From Parerythrobacter lutipelagi (GTDB lineage: Bacteria > Pseudomonadota > Alphaproteobacteria > Sphingomonadales > Sphingomonadaceae): a stretch of DNA of 64,000 bases. Below are positions 57,161-64,000 of this stretch, in pieces (the first letter of the stretch is position 1; every line of letters begins with the position of its first letter). Where the stretch lies: contig NZ_SKCJ01000002.1 in the NCBI RefSeq assembly GCF_005434975.1, forward strand, positions 744,001 through 808,000, written 5' to 3'. The position numbers were made by a program, and so were the translations under genes. The notes below the pieces were generated by a model. That model did no database searches and was not told the DNA's origin. It saw only the letters and a list, made by a program, of their open reading frames with translations.

Positions 57161-58350
57161 GCGACCGCGAAGAGATCATTCGTATCGCTGCCAAAGGAGA
57201 CGGGGTGACGACCAGCGGCCGTCATGTCGCCTTCGCGGTGCCCGGCGACACGGTTGGCGCGGATGGTCAGGTGATCGCCGGGCCACATCACAATGACCCT
57301 CCGTGCCGTCATTTCCGCAAATGCGGTGGGTGCCAGTTGCAGCATGCTGATGAAGAATGCTGGAGTGAATTCGTGCGATCCCGAGTGGTCAATGCCGCGG
57401 CCGGGCATGATCTTGAGCCTGAGGAAACCCTGCCGGCCTATTGCTCGCCTCCTGCCTCGCGGAGACGGGTCACATTGCATGGGACGACGGGCAAAGGTGG
57501 CGTGCTCGGTTTTCGGGAGCAGGGCTCTCATCGCGTCGTCGACCTGAGGGAATGCCCGGTGATGCGACCGGAACTTGCCCGGCTGATCGCGCCTCTGCGT
57601 GCGCTGTTGGCATCATTGCCAGTGCGGTCCGCAGTCGACATCCATCTTTCCATCGCCGAGCAGGGCGTTGTGTGCGAATTGCGCAAGTTGGAGCTCGAGG
57701 GTCTGCAAGCGATAGAGCGTGTCACGAACTTTGCGCAAATCAATCGCTTGGCCCGTCTCACCGTCGACCAGGGCTATGGTGCTGAAACCCAGTGGGAACC
57801 AGAGCCTGTGACTGTGTCACTTGGAGGGGTGTCGGTTGGCCTTCCGCATGATTCCTTCTTGCAGCCGACCGCAGATGGTGAGGCGGCGCTGCTAGCGGAC
57901 GCGCAAGCCTGGCTGCAGGGGGCGCACCTGGTTGCCGATCTGTTTGCCGGACTCGGGACGTTTGCCTTTGGCGTATCCGGAGATTGCAAGATCCTGGCAG
58001 TCGAGGCAGCGCGCGACGCGCACCTTGCTTGCAAGGCGGCAGCGAATTCTCGCGGGCTCCCGGTGCACGCGCTCCATCGCGACCTTTTCCGCAATCCGTT
58101 GACTACTGCCGAGCTCGACAAATTTGATGCCGTGATAGTCGACCCGCCCCGGGCAGGAGCGCGCGAACAATGCGAGCAGATCGCGGCAAGCGGCGTCGAG
58201 CGTGTGGTATATGTCAGTTGCAATCCATCGAGCTGGGCACGCGACGCGAGACGGCTTGTCGATGGAGGGTACAGGCTGGCGAAATTACGCCCGGTCGGGC
58301 AATTTCGTTGGTCGACCCATGTCGAATTGACGAGTCTGTTTGTTCGCTAA
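57157..58350 (+). CDS. RumA/TrmA-family RNA 5-methyluridine methyltransferase
   Basis: This 397-residue protein has the iron-sulfur motif CRHFRKCGGC plus a fourth cysteine in LRECPVM, a SAM-binding region with DLFAGLGTFAF, and catalytic motifs VDPPRAG and VSCNPSSWARD. It should methylate uridine in rRNA or tRNA. The N-terminal TRAM-like segment opens the protein. It ends tail to tail with the exosortase-associated hydrolase gene. Confidence 0.9.
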   Translation: MSDREEIIRIAAKGDGVTTSGRHVAFAVPGDTVGADGQVIAGPHHNDPPCRHFRKCGGCQLQHADEECWSEFVRSRVVNAAAGHDLEPEETLPAYCSPPASRRRVTLHGTTGKGGVLGFREQGSHRVVDLRECPVMRPELARLIAPLRALLASLPVRSAVDIHLSIAEQGVVCELRKLELEGLQAIERVTNFAQINRLARLTVDQGYGAETQWEPEPVTVSLGGVSVGLPHDSFLQPTADGEAALLADAQAWLQGAHLVADLFAGLGTFAFGVSGDCKILAVEAARDAHLACKAAANSRGLPVHALHRDLFRNPLTTAELDKFDAVIVDPPRAGAREQCEQIAASGVERVVYVSCNPSSWARDARRLVDGGYRLAKLRPVGQFRWSTHVELTSLFVR

Positions 58351-59120
58351 GCTCGCAGCGCGCCGAGGATTTCCTGCTCAAGCCACGTCTTCGCATCAGG
58401 TTCGACATAAGCGTGCGAGGCGCCGGGACAGCGCGCGATTCGCTCGTCATCAGATGGCCAGATCGAGGCGAAAACCTGAGCTGTCCGGTCCGATTCCGCG
58501 AGAAGTATCATTACCGGTCCGGCAAATTCGGCGAGCCCGGCCTGCATCTCGCGAGCAAGCGAGGAAGGCGCTGCTTTGGGTTTGGCGGCTTGCGCCAGTC
58601 CGCGCCCCAGTTTTCCGAGGTCTATCTCGCCCTTGAGCAAGCGTATCCATTCGCGCGGATTGGCGAGCTTGCCAATATAGCGTGAACGGATTGCCTCGGG
58701 CGGTGGTGTCCCATCGTCATCCTCGATGGTCCATGGATTGCTGAGGATTAGCGCATCGCAGCCCGCACCCGATGCCAGCATCAGAGCGCTCGCGGCATCA
58801 CAATTGCCAAAACCGACAACCCGCCGGATACCGGGCGCTATGGCCCGGAAAGCATCCAGCGCAGCGGCAATATCTTTCTCGCTCTTGCGAAAGCCGCGAT
58901 TCTCGCCGTCGCTGTCGCCAACGCCCCTGCGGTCGAAACGGAAAACGGGGAAACCTGCCTTCGCGATGTCCGCCGCCAGTCTCGACTGGCCCTGAAAGGC
59001 GCCCGAGCGTATCTCGTTGCCGCCGCTGACTAACATGAGTCCCGTGGTGCCCGGAGCGGAATCCAGTGTCCCGATGCACGTCCTGCCCTGGCATTCGAAG
59101 GTAAGATGCATCCGGCTCAC
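58347..59120 (-). CDS. Exosortase A system-associated hydrolase 1 (TIGR03100-like)
   Basis: This 257-residue alpha/beta hydrolase has FRFDRRGVGDSDGENRGF and the elbow GFGNCDAASALML. The nucleophile position is Cys107 (GNCDAA), not serine; Asp211 in LLAESDRTA and His236 in GASHAY complete a likely triad. This fits the exosortase A (TIGR03100) group, whose reaction is unknown. It overlaps hydrolase 2 by four bases and closes the minus-strand XrtA run. Confidence 0.87.
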   Translation of the reverse strand: MSRMHLTFECQGRTCIGTLDSAPGTTGLMLVSGGNEIRSGAFQGQSRLAADIAKAGFPVFRFDRRGVGDSDGENRGFRKSEKDIAAALDAFRAIAPGIRRVVGFGNCDAASALMLASGAGCDALILSNPWTIEDDDGTPPPEAIRSRYIGKLANPREWIRLLKGEIDLGKLGRGLAQAAKPKAAPSSLAREMQAGLAEFAGPVMILLAESDRTAQVFASIWPSDDERIARCPGASHAYVEPDAKTWLEQEILGALRA

Positions 59121-59803
59121 TGGCCGAGTATCCCGATGGCCAGCACCGCTGCAAGCGCGTCAGCCTGCTCCGGATCTTCATCCGGTTCGGCCCGGAGCCA
59201 CAAAGGCGTGCCGCCAACTGTTTCGTGATCGATGTCGATCGCAAAATCGTGACCCGGAAGGGGTTTTGAGGAAAGCGAAGTGTACATCTCGCTCCCGAGT
59301 GACCACCCGGCTGCTGTAATGCCTTGATTGGCTGCGATGTCCTGCAGTTCGGTCATCGTTTCGAATGTGCCGCTCTCCTGCGATGCCAGTGATCTGGCTC
59401 TGAGGAGGGACCGGACCGAATTCTTTCCCGCAATCGGGGCATAGCGCCAGCCGGGGAGATGACCGGGTGCGAAGAGCGCTCCGTTTCGCACGGAAAACCA
59501 ATGTGTTACGCGAAAATGCTCACAGGCGCTTTCGACTGCAGCTCGAAGCATCGGGAGCGTCAAATCATCCTGCTTGAACAGGCTTTCGTTGGTTCCCGGA
59601 AGATCGGGCAGGATGCAGTCGATCCCGGAGAGATCGAGCCGGTACATGATCTCAGCGAGTTGTCGGCGGAACTTGTTCGCTTCATCGAATAGTGGCGGGA
59701 TCAGCAAGAGGCGGTAGTCTCGCCCCCGGTCGAAAACCAGCGCGGCTTCCTCTCGGGATTTGCCACCATGATCAGGTGCGAGCCAAGCGGTGACCGCGCG
59801 CAT
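59117..59803 (-). CDS. Exosortase A system-associated hydrolase 2 (TIGR03101-like)
   Basis: This 228-residue protein has an alpha/beta hydrolase fold: LLLIPPLFDEANKFRRQLAE, ILPDLPGTNES. The elbow region reads HWFSVRNGALFA, so the usual Gly-x-Ser-x-Gly has Arg106 at the nucleophile position. It is probably not a working hydrolase by itself. In the XrtA clusters it always seems paired with hydrolase 1. It starts two bases before the ACP stop boundary and overlaps hydrolase 1. Confidence 0.8.
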   Translation of the reverse strand: MRAVTAWLAPDHGGKSREEAALVFDRGRDYRLLLIPPLFDEANKFRRQLAEIMYRLDLSGIDCILPDLPGTNESLFKQDDLTLPMLRAAVESACEHFRVTHWFSVRNGALFAPGHLPGWRYAPIAGKNSVRSLLRARSLASQESGTFETMTELQDIAANQGITAAGWSLGSEMYTSLSSKPLPGHDFAIDIDHETVGGTPLWLRAEPDEDPEQADALAAVLAIGILGQ

Positions 59804-59805
59804 GA

Positions 59806-60117
59806 TCAGCCTTCGACGGCTTTCATCTCGGCAAAGGCGAGCAACGCGCCATACGTTTCCAGCATTTCGCCATCGACGTCATCGTCTTCGATAATGATAT
59901 CGAGCCGGTCTTCCATTTCCGTCAGCAAGCCTGCCACGGCCATGGAATCGAGCTCCGGCAAATGGCCGAATAGGCCGGTCTCGCCATCGAATTCCTCAAC
60001 CCGATCGCAATCCAGCCCGAGTACATCGGCAATGATTGCGCGAAGCTTGTCGTCGATAGCCTGCCGGCTCGGCGGCAGGCCGCGGCCAGCTTTTGGTGTT
60101 TCAGTCTCACCGGTCAT
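59806..60117 (-). CDS. Exosortase-associated acyl carrier protein
   Basis: This 103-residue acidic protein has the phosphopantetheine attachment motif LDSMA with Ser58 in PELDSMAVAGLL, and helices on both sides typical of carrier proteins. The carrier presumably holds an acyl or aminoacyl group made by the nearby AMP-dependent ligase. It sits between the FemAB-like gene (36 bases upstream) and hydrolase 2 (2 bases downstream). Confidence 0.88.
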   Translation of the reverse strand: MTGETETPKAGRGLPPSRQAIDDKLRAIIADVLGLDCDRVEEFDGETGLFGHLPELDSMAVAGLLTEMEDRLDIIIEDDDVDGEMLETYGALLAFAEMKAVEG

Positions 60118-60153
60118 GTAGGCCGAAATTCCCCTGAATGTGCGGCGCTGCCC

Positions 60154-61128
60154 TTAGCTTTGGGCGTTGCCGGGCGCAAGCCGGGTAAGCATTCGCTTGG
60201 CGAGTGCTGGCCAGGCGCGCAGGCTGGTCGGGTTGAGGCAGTCTATCCGGTACCGTGGCCGGTCTTCCTCCATCCAATCCCGCTTGTAGGGATCATTGCC
60301 AGTCCCGAAATCGACCAAATCGACTGAATCGATGTCGATCACATGCTCGAACAAGGCCGCGCTCAGCGTAGTGCCTGCCGAGAGCGCTTTCATCGATTCA
60401 AGATGCGCGAGTTTATGGATAAAGGCGGTGCCGTTTTCGACTGTCCAGAATTGGGCGGCAACCGGCTCACCCATATGTTTGGCAACGGCGAAACGCATAC
60501 GACCTGCAGCAGCCTCGTCCTCGGCAAACTGGCGCAGCAGACGTGGATCGCCTTCTTCGGGTTTCCAGCTTTCCGCATAGATCGATTCGTAGTCCGCCCA
60601 ATCGGTTGGATTGAAATCGGTGTGGATTGCAACGTCGACTTTCTTCGCTTTGCGTTTGAGTGTCGTCCGCACGGGCCCGGGGCGAGTCTCCCAATACTCG
60701 GCGAAGGATCGGCCTCTCACTGCGAGGACGTGGTTGTGGTCGCAACGGTCGAGTTGAACCTGCCAGCCAGCAGCGCGGAAGGCTTGGGCCAGATTCTCCG
60801 CTTCACCGGCTTCACCTGGCACAGGCGACATGACAATTCGTGACCTGCCGCGTCTGAGTTTCCGTGCCAGTTCTTCGACAAGCTCCTGATCGGTCCCGAT
60901 CGGCGCCCATGTGAAGCTGTACCAATTGGTCAGCGAATCCAGGCGGCGACCGTGATCGGCAAACACAAGCGCTACGCTGCGATCATCTTTTTCCGCCACG
61001 GCGACGAGCACTTTCTCAGCTCGGTCTTCCAGCAGACGAAGCCATTCGGAGCGCAGGAAGGGTCCGTCAGCGGCGAGATTCATCGCTTGCAAGACGTTAA
61101 CCGTGTGGTGATAGCTGAGCGTCGTCAC
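60154..61128 (-). CDS. FemAB/GNAT-like acyltransferase of the XrtA cluster
   Basis: This 324-residue protein shows a FemAB-type double-GNAT layout: PFLRSEWLRLLED near the N-terminus, WETRPGPVRTTLKRKAKKV, and AAQFWTVENGTAFIHKLAHLE. Similar proteins occur with exosortase systems (BioF2-like acetyltransferases). It might transfer an acyl or aminoacyl group onto a surface sugar or lipid. The start is probably GTG 61128, since the downstream ATG at 61083 would cut conserved sequence. The divergent ligase gene begins only 27 bases away. Confidence 0.78.
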   Translation of the reverse strand: MTTLSYHHTVNVLQAMNLAADGPFLRSEWLRLLEDRAEKVLVAVAEKDDRSVALVFADHGRRLDSLTNWYSFTWAPIGTDQELVEELARKLRRGRSRIVMSPVPGEAGEAENLAQAFRAAGWQVQLDRCDHNHVLAVRGRSFAEYWETRPGPVRTTLKRKAKKVDVAIHTDFNPTDWADYESIYAESWKPEEGDPRLLRQFAEDEAAAGRMRFAVAKHMGEPVAAQFWTVENGTAFIHKLAHLESMKALSAGTTLSAALFEHVIDIDSVDLVDFGTGNDPYKRDWMEEDRPRYRIDCLNPTSLRAWPALAKRMLTRLAPGNAQS

Positions 61129-61155
61129 GTTCGAATTTTGTCCTGCCGGAGCCTC

Positions 61156-62682
61156 ATGTCCCTAGCGTCAGTACCTCAAGCCAAACCGCTCGACCATCTG
61201 GCGGAGCGCGGGGCCGATAGCGATCCCGCACTGGTGCTGCGTAGTGAAACGCTTAGCTTTAAGGACTTAAGAAGCCGTATTGCGCGTCTGGCGCAATGGT
61301 TGAGTGACAGAATTCCGGATAAGGGCGCTCGCATTGCAACATGGGCGGCAAAGGGGGAGTTGACCTGCCTCATGCCGTTGGCAGCGGCGAGAGCGGGGCT
61401 GGTGCATGTACCCATCAACCCGCTGCTCAAACACGCTCAGGTCGCGCATATCCTCAGCGACAGCGGCGCAAGGATGTTGATCGGGACCAAATCCCGACTG
61501 GCGACGCTGGCACAAGGTGATCTGCCTTCCGGGTGCGAATTGCTTGAAGAGAGCGATGCGCTCGCGGCGGCATTTGCGCGCAAAGACGGCATGCCGGCTA
61601 GCACAGCCGACCCGTCGGAACTGTGCGCAATTCTCTACACCAGTGGTTCGACCGGACGACCCAAGGGCGTGATGCTGAGCCACGCCAACCTGTGGCTGGG
61701 CGCGGTCAGTGTGGCGGACTATCTCGGGATGAAAAGCGACGATGTGACGCTCGCAGTGCTGCCGCTTTCGTTCGACTACGGGCAGAACCAGTTGCTCAGC
61801 GCATGGTACGCAGGTGGCTCTGCCGTCCCGCTCGACTATTTGTTCCCGCGCGATGTGGTGAAGGCTTGCGCCAAGCACCAGGTTACCACGCTGGCAGCGG
61901 TACCGCCGCTGTGGGTTCAGCTGACAGAGATCGATTGGCCATTGGAAGCCGTGACCCCGATGCGCCGGATGACCAACAGTGGCGGTGCATTGACCGCTGA
62001 TCTGGTTCACCAATTGCGGACGATTTTCCCTGTGGCGCGGCTGTTCCCGATGTACGGGCTGACCGAAGCCTTTCGCTCGACCTATCTCGATCCTTCGCTG
62101 GTTGACAGCCACCCGACCTCGATGGGGAAAGCCATTCCGTTTGCAGAGATTCTTGTCATCGGCGACGATGGCAATTCCGCTGATCCGGGCGAGGAAGGCG
62201 AATTGGTCCATTGCGGCCCCTTGGTCGCGCAAGGCTATTGGCAGGATCCCGAACGCACGGCCCAGCGCTTCAAACCCGCGCCGTCCCATTCTGAGTTCGG
62301 CGGTCTGGCAGTCTGGTCGGGCGATAGGGTCAAGCGCGACGAGTCCGGTTTGCTTTACTTCGTCGGACGGCGCGATGCGATGATCAAGAGTGCGGGCAAC
62401 CGGATCAGTCCGCAAGAGGTGGAGGAGGCTGCTTTGGCAAGCGGCCTGGTTGCAGAGGCTGTGGCCCTGGGCATTGCAGACGACAGGTTGGGACAAGCAG
62501 TGCACCTCGTCGTACGCCGCGAGCAAGAAGCACATGATGCGGAAGGTGCTCTGGTCAAATTCCTGAGCCGTGAATTGCCGAATTTCATGCAGCCGCAGGT
62601 GATACATTGGCGCGACAAGATGCCGCTCAATCCAAATGGAAAGATTGACCGGACCGCGCTTCAGCAGGAGATTGCGGCATGA
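61156..62682 (+). CDS. Exosortase A system-associated AMP-dependent ligase (TIGR03098-like)
   Basis: This 508-residue adenylate-forming enzyme has the ATP motif YTSGSTGRPKGVMLSH, then PMYGLTEAFRSTY and the C-terminal lysine in NPNGKIDRTAL. It activates a carboxylic acid and probably loads it on the carrier protein encoded nearby. The substrate is unknown. The start is ATG 61156; the 68 in-frame codons upstream overlap the divergent FemAB-like gene. It overlaps the decarboxylase gene by four bases. Confidence 0.87.
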   Translation: MSLASVPQAKPLDHLAERGADSDPALVLRSETLSFKDLRSRIARLAQWLSDRIPDKGARIATWAAKGELTCLMPLAAARAGLVHVPINPLLKHAQVAHILSDSGARMLIGTKSRLATLAQGDLPSGCELLEESDALAAAFARKDGMPASTADPSELCAILYTSGSTGRPKGVMLSHANLWLGAVSVADYLGMKSDDVTLAVLPLSFDYGQNQLLSAWYAGGSAVPLDYLFPRDVVKACAKHQVTTLAAVPPLWVQLTEIDWPLEAVTPMRRMTNSGGALTADLVHQLRTIFPVARLFPMYGLTEAFRSTYLDPSLVDSHPTSMGKAIPFAEILVIGDDGNSADPGEEGELVHCGPLVAQGYWQDPERTAQRFKPAPSHSEFGGLAVWSGDRVKRDESGLLYFVGRRDAMIKSAGNRISPQEVEEAALASGLVAEAVALGIADDRLGQAVHLVVRREQEAHDAEGALVKFLSRELPNFMQPQVIHWRDKMPLNPNGKIDRTALQQEIAA

Positions 62683-63905
62683 AGCCTCTTGGTCCGATAC
62701 CTGCCGGGTATGGCGCTGTTGGTGGCGAATTGGCCATCGGCGGCAGGCCAGCAAGCGAACTCGTCGCGGAGAGCGGGCGCACGCCGGTGTTCGTTTATTC
62801 GCGCCAGCATCTCGATGAGCGCATAGCGCAGTTGCGTGCCGCTCTGCCGAACCGTGTTGGTATCAATTACGCCATCAAGGCCAATTCATTCGCGCCGGTG
62901 CTCCATCACATGGCCGGGCTTGTCGATGGGTTCGATATCGCTTCCGGAGGCGAGCTGGCGATGGCTCAGGCTGCGGGGCTCGACCCTGCACGGATCAGCT
63001 TTGCCGGGCCGGGCAAGCGCGATGAAGAGCTTGAGGCGGCAATATCGGCGGGAGTGACGCTTAATTGCGAATCCGGCGGCGAAGTCGATCGCGCGCTGGC
63101 TATAGCTGAGAGGCTTGGCTTGACCCCGCGCATGGCACTCAGAGTCAATCCGAGCTTCGAGCTGCGCGGATCTGGCATGAAAATGGGCGGCGGAGCGAAG
63201 CCGTTCGGTATCGATGAAGCACAGGTGCCGGGGATCGCCCGCAAAATTCTTGAAGCCGCAGCCGACTGGCGCGGCCTGCACATCTTTACCGGCAGTCAGG
63301 CTTTGTCCGCTGACGCTATCATCGAAACCCAGGGCAATGTGCTCGACCTCGCGAGCCGTCTCGCGGCGGAGATCGGGGCTTCCTTGCCCAAGCTGAATAT
63401 GGGCGGCGGCTTCGGTATCCCCTATTTCCACGGCGATGAACCACTCGATGTCGCAGCGATCGGATCGGCGCTTGGTCAGAGGCTAAGGGACCTGCCCGAA
63501 AACCTCCGGCAAACAGAACTTTGCGTCGAACTTGGTCGCTATCTTGTCGGCGAAGCCGGTGTCTACCTGACCCGGATCGTCGACCGCAAAGTGAGCCATG
63601 GCACGACCTACCTTGTGACTGATGGTGGCCTGCATCACCAGCTCGCCGCATCGGGCAACTTCGGTACGGTGGTGAGGCGCAATTATCCGGTGGCAATTGC
63701 CAGCCATTTCGATGCCGAGCCTGCAGAAGAAGTCTACGTCGTTGGCTGCCTGTGCACACCGCTCGACCGTTTGGCCGACGGAGCGATGCTCCCACGTGCC
63801 GAAGTAGGCGATCTGGTCGCGGTGTTCTGTGCCGGAGCCTATGGTGCTAACGCCTCTCCCAGCGCGTTTCTCGGGCAGGGGCCTGCCGCTGAAATGCTGG
63901 TTTAA
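62679..63905 (+). CDS. Exosortase A system-associated PLP-dependent decarboxylase (TIGR03099-like)
   Basis: This 408-residue fold-III PLP enzyme has Lys67 in INYAIKANS to bind the cofactor, GLHIFTGSQAL, NMGGGFGIPYF and CVELGRYLVGEAG. The substrate-binding cysteine loop reads GCLCTPLD, close to ornithine-type (CDGLD) and unlike diaminopimelate-type (CESGD) forms. It probably decarboxylates a basic or amino acid for the XrtA pathway. The ATG overlaps the ligase stop. Confidence 0.9.
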   Translation: MKPLGPIPAGYGAVGGELAIGGRPASELVAESGRTPVFVYSRQHLDERIAQLRAALPNRVGINYAIKANSFAPVLHHMAGLVDGFDIASGGELAMAQAAGLDPARISFAGPGKRDEELEAAISAGVTLNCESGGEVDRALAIAERLGLTPRMALRVNPSFELRGSGMKMGGGAKPFGIDEAQVPGIARKILEAAADWRGLHIFTGSQALSADAIIETQGNVLDLASRLAAEIGASLPKLNMGGGFGIPYFHGDEPLDVAAIGSALGQRLRDLPENLRQTELCVELGRYLVGEAGVYLTRIVDRKVSHGTTYLVTDGGLHHQLAASGNFGTVVRRNYPVAIASHFDAEPAEEVYVVGCLCTPLDRLADGAMLPRAEVGDLVAVFCAGAYGANASPSAFLGQGPAAEMLV

Positions 63906-63978
63906 TCTTTGCATCCGATCCGTCCCGAATTGGGACTATGGCGTACTAAACATCGGGAAACGCAAAAAGGCTAACCGG

Positions 63979-64000
63979 ATGTTCACCCTTTTTTGTGAGG
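63979..64000 (+). CDS. Possible start of the next XrtA-cluster gene (cut by the window edge)
   Basis: AAAAAGG followed eight bases later by ATG 63979 opens a frame reading MFTLFCE to the edge. Placement 73 bases after the decarboxylase gene fits the next gene of the surface polysaccharide cluster. Only seven codons are visible, so no function is claimed. Confidence 0.35.

Noticed and set aside
63920-63945. Inverted repeat GTCCC-GAATT-GGGAC near the right edge as a sigma-54 site of the XrtA system
   Set aside because: No GG-N10-GC spacing is present, so it does not fit the -24/-12 pattern; at best an unassigned dyad.

Overview
The window looks like chromosomal DNA of an alphaproteobacterium of the order Sphingomonadales, most likely an Erythrobacteraceae-like aerobe. 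This is inferred from GC-rich coding sequence, the mix of protein types (PhaB-type 3-hydroxybutyrate dehydrogenase BdhA, fused gamma-alpha KorA with KorB, PA0069-type radical SAM protein, class I photolyase, lone LolC/LolD pair) and an exosortase A (XrtA) exopolysaccharide gene block at the right end. No tRNA, rRNA, CRISPR array, insertion sequence, prophage or integrase was seen. Genes are packed tightly, often with ATGA overlaps, and no stretch over 300 bases lacks a gene.

Layout: 1-2318 holds the 3' end of ligA, a divergent CinA/PncC-like gene and a class A-type serine hydrolase. 2315-6264 (minus strand) is a run of two SDR genes, a subclass B3 metallo-beta-lactamase, prmA and a DUF2459 gene. 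6376-9022 is sdhC-sdhD-sdhA, with no sdhB behind it; three uncharacterised envelope-type genes follow. 11014-14567 is a BlaI repressor, an M56 BlaR1-like membrane protease and CreD, headed by a promoter that overlaps two BlaI-like dyads. 14601-22604 has a YpfJ metallopeptidase, bdhA, an M28 peptidase lipoprotein, guaB, an RsmB-type methyltransferase, a TPR protein, rppH and an HSL-type esterase.

22777-26110 is korA-korB, interrupted by a small low-GC membrane gene that overlaps both subunits. 26264-31168 holds a YdjM-like gene, a dispersed palindromic repeat, phr, a cyclopropane fatty acid synthase and a class C-type serine hydrolase. 31183-41030 holds a PilZ gene, an SDR, purF, lolC-lolD, a DUF1579-like gene, glutathione peroxidase, a membrane protein and dnaE. 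41013-48782 holds a small membrane protein, an AlkK-like acyl-CoA synthetase, an RluE-type pseudouridine synthase, a DUF1330-like gene, the radical SAM gene, and a minus-strand run of a degenerate uracil-DNA-glycosylase-like gene, slt, moaB and an unknown gene. 48885-58350 holds the ETF-ubiquinone oxidoreductase, two orphan secreted proteins, ispE, N-formylglutamate amidohydrolase, and the coupled run ilvD-lipoprotein-nnr-rumA.

58347-64000 is the edge of the XrtA cluster: two hydrolases, an acyl carrier protein and a FemAB/GNAT-like transferase on the minus strand, facing away from an AMP-dependent ligase and a PLP-dependent decarboxylase on the plus strand. Together these look like a small pathway that activates, carries and modifies an amino-type building block for the cell surface. 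This block is the best candidate in the window for an incompletely described system. Most of the rest is housekeeping metabolism: respiration (sdh, ETF-QO, kor), nucleotide synthesis (guaB, purF), isoprenoid and branched-chain amino acid synthesis (ispE, ilvD), DNA replication and repair (ligA, dnaE, phr) and RNA modification (rsmB-like, rluE-like, rumA-like).
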